Positions 50,001-60,166 of a stretch of DNA of 64,000 nucleotides are shown here, one piece after another. The stretch is from Paralichthys olivaceus (taxonomy: Eukaryota; Chordata; Actinopteri; Pleuronectiformes; Paralichthyidae). Every line of letters begins with the position of its first letter. Positions within the stretch are counted from its first letter, which is position 1. A program made the position numbers and the translations under genes. Below the pieces are notes generated by a model. The model saw only the letters and a list, made by a program, of their open reading frames with translations. It did no database searches and was not told the DNA's origin. The DNA is taken from positions 2,199,361-2,263,360 of the forward strand of contig NC_091097.1 in the NCBI RefSeq assembly GCF_024713975.1. Reading direction: 5' to 3'.

Positions 50001-53000
50001 GGTGGCATCTTATAAATGGCCTTTGGTTGAATTTTGAGGATTGTTATCCTGCTAAATAATGAGATGTTCTCCATTGAGTTTTAATGCATTTTGGCAAATC
50101 TGAGCACAGAATGCTGTTTACCTCTGCATTCATTCTGCTGCAATCCCAGTGTTCCGGTTCCATTGGAGCCACAACTATTAACATGTTTGACAGATGCGAC
50201 GGTGTCAGCCTTGGGTCATTAACTCTTCCTCTTTTAATCCATACTTCCATCCTTTTTCCATTATTTTGATGGATGATTTTCTCACATCAGTCCTAAAAAC
50301 TTTGCTCAGAACTTCACTGGTTTCTGCTATTGTGTTTTTTTTAACTGCAGCATGGACCCTGTTTGTGGGGTTTAGTTTATGTCTGATGTCTTCTAATCCT
50401 CTGAGGTTCTGATTGTGAACCTCTCATTTGATCACTGACGAGGAAATCTTCTCAACTTGCTGCACAGTCACACAGGACTTTTCCTTCACCATACAATGAT
50501 TTTCTGCTCGACACAGTCGACCGGCTCATTTCAGATTTCATAGTTTTCTTTTAGAAAGCAACCAACTGTTACTGTTGTCAAACAAACCACCTTTGATATC
50601 ATGGACAGACTTCTGTGTTTTTGAGCTTCAACTTCCTCACATGCCTGGACACCTCTTTTTGAAATGCTCCCCTCCGGCAACCACAAAAACAGTTTCTTCC
50701 CCACCGCAGCCGGACTCGTCAACAAGGCCCGTGACCCCCGCTGACACAAACTCTTCCCCCCTCCCACGGACATGATATGTTATATTAACATCCCTCTACC
50801 GTAAATCCTTCTCTGTACATTATTCAGGATAATGTGTTTACAATACGAGTATTTAATATATATTTACTTTATTGTTCTTTTTTTTTAAATTATTGACCGC
50901 TATGCACCTAGCAACACCAAGTGGAATTCCTCGTATGTACCCTGTTACTTACTTGGCAATAAAGAAGATCTTGATTCCTCTGACAGAAAAATCTATCTAG
51001 ATGATGTGTCAGCTATTTTCCACTATTGTTAAAAGTAAATAATTTAGCTCCTCCAGAAACTTTGGTGGAAAAGTGTCCAATTACTTTGGAACAATTTAGC
51101 AACATTTAGCAATGTAATATCCATTATTTTATATCCAGTTGAACGTCCTGAACTCCAGAAGCTAAACTACAAAAATATGTAACAGACCAAATACTTCAGG
51201 TGTGTGGATTTATTATCACGACAGTAACAAGGTTCTGATTCAATACATCATTGATTCAGTTACAATACTAATTATTTGGGATATGAAAGATACTCAGAGA
51301 CATATTGCTGAGAGTTGTACAAGGAGCCATCTAACCTGGTGATATTAAAATATTAAAGTTTGTATTGAGAACTGACCCAAAAGCAGTTTAAATTGTATTC
51401 AATGTGACCAGTGCTTTCTTTAGTGAAGAGAGTGCAGAGACAGCAGAACTGTGCCAAGTCAACAACCTTGAATAAATAAACAAACCTAATATGCGAACCA
51501 CGTGAACACACATGTAGTGTTTTATAAACTACTTGAACTTTTACATGGAATCAGCAGGCAGCCAATGTGAATTAGACAAACTGGACTGAGTGTCAGCGTC
51601 ACTAAAACCTCAATAAAACACACTGAACTGGGATTGTCTCAACAATCTTCTGCGCAGCTCTAGTGGTTGTGATTATACAAAAACACACAACAGTGTGAGA
51701 CACCGTGATTCGTAAGCATACCTGTTTGGCATGGTCACTTCCCTGAAACGTCTGTGTCAGTAAAACAGAAGGTGGCTTTAGTTCATTAATGAGACCAAAA
51801 GCCTCATTTTCATTGAAGCTTCACATGTGTTTGCATATGAAATTTAAAAAGGCTCAATTTTTCCAAAGAAAAATTGAATTGTGATTTCTATGGCTGAACC
51901 AAAGCTTTGAGGCTTTAGCTGTTGCCAAGGTAATCAATGTCCCAATCCTAACTTTTTCCCCTTCAAATTGGGGACACAGCTTTTGTCAATTGGAACAGCT
52001 GCCCGAGTTAACAGGTTTTTAGTCTGTCTACCCATGGCTGCCAGAATCAACAGAGAGAAACTTATGGGTCTTCACTGGGGCTGTCACCTTTCCTAAATTG
52101 GAACAAATTTGATATGAGGCGCAATTCATTAAAATGCCAAAAATCTACTTGGAAATAAACCCTGATCTGATTCAAAGGTAGCACATGACAGAAACTAACA
52201 CAACTGCCATTGATGTTGATTCGCTGGTGTGTGTGAGAGGTGCTCTGTACAGAACATGCTCTGTATGAATGTGTGTGTGTATCTGTGAGTTTGAGCTGTA
52301 AAGTGGTTGTTAAAAAACAGCTACTCATGTTTAACATTAACAATATTTCTTTAAAAAGGAAATATGTCGGCAAAAGATGAAACCTTTCATAAAGCAGAAT
52401 TGTTTTTGTTTGCTATTGTATTGATTATCTCACATTTATCTTGTGACAAAATGGCAGGTGCTGACCTGCAGGTGTAATACAACTCCCCTAAAATGACGCC
52501 GATACAGTAATATGATTGTAATGTGCATCTTGTATATGTGTACCTTGTATTGTTTTTAATGTTACAGCCCACTGCCCATATCTTAAAGGCAACACAGACC
52601 TTTAGTGAATCAACCAGATGTTACCTTCCTGCATCACATAAAGTTTTTTTAAATAAGAAACTCTTTTACAGTTTGAGGTTGATTAAGAATGACCCAGGTA
52701 TGAGGTTTTACCAGCTGCTGTTCAGATTTGAACAAGGGCTTTAGAAGATTTAACCACCTTTAACCAGTCACATGACTAAATGTTCTTGAAATGATCCCTA
52801 TACAGTGTCTTTTGCAGAAACCTGCCCGATGTGTGCACAGCCAACAAGCTGTAGGACCCAGTCTGCTTCCTATTCTACTTTCCCATGTTTCCACATAACA
52901 AGTGTCAACCCAAGACTACAGCCATTTGTCCTGGTATTTCTGTTTAAATAAATGACCTTATAAGCAGCAGCTAGCAGAATTGCTGTATGTATTGCTACAC

Positions 53001-53451
53001 TTGATGACAAATGTTCATGTAATGTTACCACTGTTTAATATTTTACTGTTGGCTGTACACAAGATGTCTTAGAGTAATATACTCACATTTCACCAGTTCA
53101 CAACTCAGCTGAACGTTGTGTTTATTGTAGTGCTATCTCCCGCTGAAATAATGCCATGTCTGTTTCAAGTGATAATGAAGCACTGTCCCTGTGTATGTGA
53201 CACAGCATCACCCACACAACCTGGGACTAAACAGAAGACAGACTGATGCTGATCTATAACAAAATTCGCTATTCACACTGTGAACTCAGTTTTAAGAGGC
53301 ACCCTGTGGCATAGGTAGATGCACAAAGCCAATACTACAAGTCAACACAGAGAGCTGCAGGAACTCATGATGTGAGAGTCACTTTGGGCTTTGTTAACCG
53401 TCTCTGTTCAGTGTGAGCCTGCACGAGTCAGGACAATGAGGTGAGCAGCAA

Positions 53452-53533
<82 letters not shown>

Positions 53534-54853
53534 CCCATGGCACAGAGGGAACCCAGCTACAACACAGACTCCATACATACCAGTGCTCTCAGACACCTCC
53601 ATGGTGGATATTTTCTCAACAGCAACTGGAAAAGAGAATGACTGAGTTCAAGTTAATTTGCATTAAGTCTGACCACATGCTAATTCCTGTCAAAACTAAG
53701 TGGGAGTTTATAAAGTGACCGTGGAAACAAATCTAAAAGTTTATGTCTCATACGCTGGTTTCCCTCGTCATACTTCAGACGCTCCTTTAAGTCAAGACTT
53801 GAGAGATTGTATGGAAACATCAGAGTCTGTTACACATGTCCAGGACTTCACTACTTTGTCCCTGTCAAGCAGCTCTACATTGTGGATCACTAGGTTCCAT
53901 AAGGAGACAGTGTCCATGAGCAGTCTGTAAGTAGTGGGAACTCTAGTAACCAGCGGTGTGTTGAATAAGATCAGGGGATATGGGACCAGCTACTGTAAAG
54001 AACGGTTTCCAAAGGTGACACAGCCGCCAACCTCGTCCAGGTCCCTCGTCCACCCTCACCCGCAGTTCGATGACACATCTCGCTCCTCTCTTAACCAACA
54101 GTGCGTCAGAACATCCACGTCACACACACTGACGTCCCCTCTAATTTCCACCAAACTCAGGGTCAGCTTTAATCACCGGGTGAAGTTCGTTTGTTTATCA
54201 GCGACCTCGTGGAGGTCTGCGATGTATCACTTCATTTACCGTGGGTGAGACACAGCAGCTGCACATTGTGAGCCATCACTTGAGCCCCGTGCGGCACAGG
54301 AGACCGCACTACTCACGAACATGCTAGGCGGCTACCGGTTCTAACAAGCTAACGCCGGCTGTGTTGACTTTGTGCACAGTTATGACAGAGCTCCACAAGG
54401 CAAAAGAACACCAGTCTGCTTCAGAAACACTCAGTAAGGTTAGCTGGAGGTGCAGGTTGTGGTCAGAGACTCGCAGCATGTGCCGCACTGTGTCGTTTTC
54501 TGCCACGGGAAACATCAGCTAGCGGCTAGTTTGTGGCGCTTCGAGGAACGCGTGTCTCTAAAGTAGCTAGTGAGCTAGCGACTGCGCTGCCCGAGCGGCA
54601 CTTAGCGGCTAGCTAGCTGCTAGCTAACGTAGCCCCCCCCCAACGTGACTGGGAACTTACCAGCGGAATCGAGATTTTCCGAGGTAGCTTTCGTGGCGAA
54701 TGTCGGAACGAATTCGGCGGCGTTGACATTGGGCACAAACGGCTTCGCGTTCACATTGAGATTCGTGAGGGCTTCTTCAAGTCGCCTGTCGATCGTGGCC
54801 TCCACATCGTCCTCTTGTTCCCAGGAATCAGGGGCAGTGTCTCTCGGGTCCAT
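41022..54853 (-). CDS. gspt1: Eukaryotic release factor 3 (eRF3/GSPT1), complete
   Basis: The translation-termination GTPase that partners eRF1. Fourteen exons in transcription order: 54853-54661, 53625-53581, 48559-48317, 47433-47400, 47301-47224, 47026-46846, 46460-46306, 45836-45696, 45576-45483, 44931-44851, 44304-44131, 43075-42986, 42506-42338, 41074-41022. They total 1731 nt, or 576 aa. Exon 1 carries the PABP-binding PAM2 motifs ([19 protein letters not shown]). Exon 3 is an acidic linker. The G-domain motifs are complete: GHVDAGKST (split over the 48317 and 47400 exons), DAPGH, NKMD and CSGLTG. The C-terminal beta-barrels include [22 protein letters not shown] and [15 protein letters not shown]. 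It ends LVAERD. Start [11 protein letters not shown] matches the family, although the frame stays open upstream to about 55018. It lacks the poly-Gly N-terminus of human GSPT1. Intron 2 (5 kb) holds a MITE and nested LINE material. Confidence 0.97.
41218..41335 (+). repeat. SINE 3' body fragment in the last gspt1 intron
   Basis: gtatgaatgtgtgtgtgaat gggtgaatggcaaactgtac and gtcatcaagactagaaaagc tctatataaat are the SINE body and tail. Confidence 0.7.
48100..48165 (+). repeat. Retroelement 3' tail
   Basis: tgtaaagtgccttgagataa tgtatattatgatggcgcta tacaaataaagttgaattga is the 3' end shared by fish L2/RTE-type elements. No coding part remains. Confidence 0.6.
48700..49065 (+). mobile_element. 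TTAA-flanked MITE, complete, 366 bp
   Basis: TTAA at 48696-48699 and again at 49066-49069. Between them, aggtccagtgtgtaagattt at the left and ctacacactgtacct at the right form 21-bp inverted repeats (18 of 21 match). The interior is identical in layout to the truncated copy at 28786-29101. A piggyBac-type non-autonomous element is the simplest reading. It sits in gspt1 intron 2. Confidence 0.8.
49070..50499. other. gspt1 intron 2, left part
   Basis: No exon supported. The part from about 50040 onward (ggtgtcagccttgggtcatt, ttttgatggatgattttctc) may belong to the repeat that continues at 50500. Confidence 0.4.
50500..51210 (+). repeat. Unclassified interspersed repeat B, copy 2, with a LINE tail inserted
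   Basis: The left part (50500-50650) and right part (50985-51210) align with 39760-40235. The middle is foreign and is listed separately. The repeat ends with aaatatgtaacagaccaaat acttcagg. Confidence 0.55.
50652..50984 (+). mobile_element. Rex1/CR1-like LINE 3' end
   Basis: Encodes the last residues of a LINE ORF ([26 protein letters not shown] then stop) followed by its 3' UTR ending caccaagtggaattcctcgt and cttggcaataaagaagatct tgattc, the usual tail of these elements. 5' truncated. Confidence 0.75.
51211..53580 (-). other. gspt1 intron 2, right part
   Basis: No exon supported in 51211-53454. A 78-bp GT array runs from 53455 to 53532. It ends 48 bp from gspt1 exon 53625-53581 and reads as CA downstream of that donor. 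Confidence 0.6.
54420..54635. repeat. Cluster of GCTAGC-type motifs in gspt1 intron 1
   Basis: Many copies of gctagc, gctaac and ctagct (for example cggctagctagctgctagct at 54606-54625, gtagctagtgagctagcga at 54562-54580, and gctagcggctagttt). The motif is self-complementary. It lies immediately downstream of the gspt1 first coding exon. Confidence 0.6.
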
Positions 54854-55380
54854 CGTGGGTCTTGGGTTTTCACTTCTCTGAGAGGTTCGAGCGCCGCAGT
54901 TGACGGTGTACCGTGGTGTCCGCCCGAAACCCGACGCTAAGCTCACACCTCGGAGTGTTCGAGAGCCTCCAAGCCTCGCTGGGACGTTGTCTGTCGGTCT
55001 CAGGTGAAGCGGGGACACCGGCTTCTATCGCCACGGACGCCAGAGAGGATCTTCGACTCAGCACTCCCAGAGACGGTCCGCGTGAGCTAATGCGCCCCGG
55101 CAGTCGACGTGCTCGCCGCGCTGGCCTCTGGGATATGAAGTCCAATTCAAAAGGAGAGCGCGCTCGCTTGGGAACAGGAGAACTACAACTCCCTGCGAGC
55201 GGTGCTCGGCGCTGTACGTCAGTGGTTTGTGACCTTTTCAGGAACCGCAGATTCCATTCACGTTTTTGTAGCAAGCGGAGAGCGAGCTTCATGTGTTTGC
55301 TGATGCAGAGGAGTTCTCCCACTAGTTCAGGTGGAACACATGCTCTGTTGAAAACACACACTACATTCAGGAGCCACACT
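54854..55380 (-). promoter_or_regulatory. gspt1 promoter/CpG-rich 5' region
   Basis: GC- and CpG-rich DNA directly upstream of the gspt1 start codon. An ACTACAACTCCC element at 55182-55193 matches the ZNF143/SIX5-type promoter motif (reverse complement GGGAGTTGTAGT). A CRE-like TACGTCAG lies near 55214-55221. No TATA box was seen. Long open frames on both strands (54913-55446 plus, 54870-55379 minus) probably reflect the scarcity of stop codons in GC-rich sequence. Confidence 0.5.
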
Positions 55381-55572
55381 TTAAATCTAATTTGGGGTTT
55401 GCAGAAGTCATTTGAAAAGTCTGAACTTTTGTTTAAAAAGTTTTAGTTAGAAATTAAAAGAGCAACCAAAGCTTTTTTTTTCCATTAGCCCTGTTGTCCA
55501 AAGTAATGAGGGGAAATGATGACAATAACACAACAACTTAAATAGTTCATGATTCATAATAAATGTTCTATA

Positions 55573-55574
55573 TA

Positions 55575-55606
<32 letters not shown>

Positions 55607-55607
55607 T

Positions 55608-55640
<33 letters not shown>
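55573..55640. repeat. GT array, GA tract and 33-base G run
   Basis: GT repeats at 55573-55598 are followed by gagagaga and T, then an unbroken run of G from 55608 to 55640. It lies upstream of gspt1. Confidence 0.9.
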
Positions 55641-55641
<1 letters not shown>

Positions 55642-58049
55642 GAATATGCCCTCAGGCATTACAGTGGTCAACCACAGAAAGTGACTATTCTTAAAAACAA
55701 GAAGCCAAAGGTGTAAACCTCAACATTAAAAGACACAACCAGTCAGCTCAGTCTTTAGATTATTAGAGAAATAAGCAGTTTGATGTGATTATAATGAACT
55801 GTTACATTAAGTTGTATTAACAGACTCACACCATGTGCATTAAAGCTATGAAATGTAATGTAGTTGCCCTCAACACAAACATAATGACAGTATGGAACCA
55901 GCGTCTCCGAGCTTCACAGCAGTAGAATTTGTTGCATTTGATTGTACATGGGTTGTGGTATCTGTGTCCATTACTGATTTGAGTGGATTGCTATTGGTGG
56001 GACTCAGGTCAGGTCAGTTTTACAAATCGCAATTAAGTCTGAAGTCTTAGCCATACCTGAATCAAGTCCAGTCTAAAACTTATATGGACCTACAAGTCTG
56101 AACTCAAGCATAACTAAGTAACTAACAAACAAATATCACAGACCCAACAGCACCCATAAATCCAATTGACTCATAGAGATCAGTCTTCTGAATATGCCTA
56201 AACATGCCTGTCTGTTTTTATTCTCACCAAGATCCATTCATTATTTCCTGGCAATAACACACATCCCCTTTAGAAAAACACTCTGTTCAAGGAAGTGAAA
56301 TCTTTTCTGGATACACACCTTTGTTTGAACCGGCCTAATGTGGTTATAATAACGGGTTCTTCCTGTACCCATGTCCCATGTAACAACACCATCATTTACA
56401 ACTTCGGAGCTTGTTGTTGCACTGATTACTTGGTTGATTAGTACATCTCATGTTGATTCAAATTAAAATAAATAGATAATTTCTGTTACACGTCATTTTT
56501 TATGAGGATATGAAGTCATTCCTAGTCCACTGGCTGCAGTCTGCTCATGACTCTGTACTTGTTTTGCTTTGACTGCTGTTTCATCCTCTTCTGCTGATGT
56601 TTTCAAAGCCTCAGACTGCACAGATTCTGAAGGTAGGTTATAAACACACTGTTCCTTCAGTTTAGTTTGAGTCAACATCATTCCACAAACACTGCTGCCA
56701 CAAGGCCAAAACACTTGACGCTCAGGTGCACAACTGAAGCTATGTCCATAACATCCACTCGTGGCCACTAAAAACATCTAACTAACATTTCCTGGTAGTT
56801 GGAAACCTTAATTGTGCAGAAGACCTTCAAACGTACAAGTAATATTTAACATCTCATTCTCTATTCTTAAAAAACCACGACCACTGCTGCCTGACTTTTA
56901 CTTTACAGCTAAAAGCTTATTTGGGCCTGTTCCATCTCCATTACAGATAGGATGCAAAATAAAATAGGAATCTTAATGATGCAAAATAACCCATTTAATT
57001 CTTAAGATTCAAAGCACTTCTCCATGATGTAATGATCTCATTTTGTTGTATGCACTTTTTGCTTCTGATTTACTCTTTGGTTTTCATCTTTTGCTGTGTT
57101 TGTCACACATCTGGGACTCAAGTCCAGAACATACTTCTGTCAAGTCCATGTGTGTAGGCCAATCCATGTCCTACACTCACAGATAAGTCCCCTAAGTATG
57201 CCTGATTTTTTCAAAAAATCTTTGCACAACTTGTTTAGAAAGTCCTAAAATGTTGAAAAACCATCCTATATAGCAATGTTTTAGAGTGTGAAATAAAACA
57301 ATTCCTGGATGTAACCACTAAATCAAATCAACTACAAAAGTGAATGGGTTCTTCCTTTGGTCCTTGACTCACCCTTCCATCAAGTTTCAAGTTGGAGACA
57401 TACAGCTGCAAGTACAGAAAACCAAGACCCAACAATAAGATTAGAAAACTTAGAATTTAATCTGTTGAGAGACAGAATTTACACTGATGAAATGTAATCA
57501 TTCAGACAGAAGCAGGACGGTCCAGGACATTTCATATCAAATCAAACCAAACGTTCTTCATCAATATCTATATCTTGCATTACGATCAAATGACAAAAAT
57601 AATCACAGAGGAGACATTGCTTCATTTACACCATATAAGAAATTAAATAAAGAACAGTAGTAAAGTTGACAGAGCAAGTGCAATAAAGCTGAAATCTTTT
57701 GTAATCTTCATCGCCACTGTGTTCCTTCCAGTAAATTATCCACTTAGACCTGACATCTTATAGCTTTCATCCTCAAACATCACACATTTTACATTCCGGC
57801 ATCATGACAGATGATTCTACACCAACTAATGAGGCTCATTCACTCCCATTCAATTACAGTTGTAATATAAAACAACAATGATCGCCCTCTGATTCTGTTG
57901 TTTACAGGCGTTTGCATGTTTTGCAAGTTCCAATCACAGTTTCTTATTATACAGCCCATAAAAGTCAGCAGATATGAGCCTGTCACAAAAGGGTCAGTGT
58001 TAATACAAGCCCATATGAAAACTTATTTCACAGAATATGCAGATTCTTT
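55641..58049. other. Intergenic stretch between gspt1 and pdxdc1
   Basis: No repeat or gene assigned with confidence. A 94-residue minus-strand frame at 56493-56777 and a 33-nt exon-like segment at 57373-57405 are discussed as a finding. Confidence 0.4.
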
Positions 58050-60166
58050 TTTTTTTTACATATAAAATATGTTTATTTTCTTTATTCAAGTACTATATAT
58101 TTGATTGGGACATCTTAGGAATGATATAAACTGTTTGCCAATTGTGTCTGTATAGTAAATTTTCAATCCCTATTATGGGTATTGCATCGGCTCTATTTCT
58201 TATCATATACTGTATGTGTGTGTGTATTCATGACACCCTATTGCTGTTCTTCTTGGGTTGCCTTTGCTAAAATGAATTTCCATTACCATCAGTGAAACAT
58301 TAAGGATCCTACCAAATCAGCAACAAGAGTGATCTTACCACTTTGTTACACTGTGAGAGATGTCGACTAGGATCTTGGACAACGTGTGTACAGGCAGTTA
58401 AAATTATTTATGGTTTTTGTCATTTCATACTATCTTCTGATTGGCTGCTTTGTGCTCATTACACAGTGGAGCGCCATTTGAAGTCAAAACCACCATGTTG
58501 CACTTATGACTGACTGACTTTCATTTGGGACAGGCCAAAACCGCACAGTGTACAGCAGTCTTCAGGATCTCACCTGCAAAATGTCTGTGAACTTATCCTG
58601 GTGTGACAGACACATCAAACAGTTATCAACAGTCATGTAGAACAGAATCAGTTATAAAAAACATTAATAAAGTGCACATAGCATGCTCACAATCGGCCTG
58701 TGCTGCCCGAGATTATTAATATTATACAAACAAGAGCAAAAGATGGGCCATCAGTGTCGGACGAGAGAATTTCATAGACACACATAATCGACTGAGTTCT
58801 TCAAAAAATGTGAGAAAAAGAGAAAACTGGTTGGGCCCTCTAATGTGGCACTTAAAACCATCTCAACAGGAAGTGGTTTGACTCAGGTCTGTCTATGTTT
58901 CTGGCAAAAAAGAAAACTTCCACATACAGTAAATACTGTACATGCCAAGCAATGCTCCTCAGGTAGCATTACTGGCAAACACAACAAAACATTCACACGG
59001 AGATGAAATTCTGGGTGTGTATCTGATTCTGATTCAAACAGATGTTCGGACTTCTCACAGAATTTGGACTGAATATTATATTGAACATTTCTTCTCCCTC
59101 CAGCAGGGACTCTGATGCTCCATCGTCGTGATGTGGGGCAGTGCATACGCGAGGGGAGAGTTTGGAAGCAGCTGATGGCTGTTAGTAGTCATTTAGATTA
59201 AATAGATGATATTCTCTTCCTCATACACAGATTGATCATTTTAACTTATTTTATTGTAGATGAGTAATTAGGTATGTTAGATATATATAGCGGGTATATT
59301 ATTTACAGTGAGGACTCTAAACATTTGCAGTAAACATTTCCCAAACAAATCGTAGTGATAATCATTGCATTCATTTTGATGAGTGCTCAAGTGAATTTAA
59401 ATTCTCATATTTCTCTTAAAATCAAATAAAAAATAATTTCATCATCAGTGTGTGATATGGCTAATTATTCTGCTCGACAATCCAGTAACAGAGTGATCAA
59501 GGTAAAGAGCAGCACAACACCGAGCTGAACGTTCTCTGAACTCTCCTCCATCCAATGTTTAAAGGAAAAATCCATCCCAAAGCATGTACACTTCCATATG
59601 TGTACATGTGTTCCTGAATACAAAGCAAATCAGAGAAGACACGAGTCATGTCGTGCCACAGTGAAAATAGTTTTAGTGCAGCCAGAAAGGACAACAGATC
59701 ATTTACCATTAACATGAAAACATGAATGTAAAGGCAACTATCACACATGGGGAAGAGTGAGCACACAGGAGGCAGGTGCAGTATACCTCAACAGACTACG
59801 CCATGGACCCATAATTGCAAAACAGCAAACCACACGGCCATGTCCCTTTTTAGGAGTGATTAAAAGGAATTCAAAATTATGTTGGAGTCGACACTAAGCC
59901 ACTGGCAGAGGAAGAATATCATATTAAAACACTTTGCCTACATAAGTATAATATGTCAGTATATCCAGGGGGACTTTTCCTTTAACAGACATCCTCTAGG
60001 GCCTGAAACATACAACTGAGACAAGCAGCCCATCATCTCAGTCTAGTTTTTTTCCTTCAAAACTGGAAGAGTTAGATTCACAAAGTAATAAAGCTTTTTT
60101 ATTAAACATCTCTTAGGCTGGTACCATTTAGAGGAAGACTGGAAAACACCTGCATCGAGGGTCGTC
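58050..60166 (-). other. Probable pdxdc1 3' UTR
   Basis: After the pdxdc1 stop, about 2.1 kb on the minus strand carries no repeat I recognise and no supported exon. Minus-strand AATAAA hexamers lie at 60098-60103 (very short UTR) and as a pair at 58072-58077 and 58081-58086 (long UTR). A long UTR is inferred from the absence of repeats; transcript data would settle it. Confidence 0.4.

Noticed and set aside
58883-59146. 87-residue minus-strand frame
   Set aside because: Lies in the likely pdxdc1 3' UTR. No homology and no splice sites.
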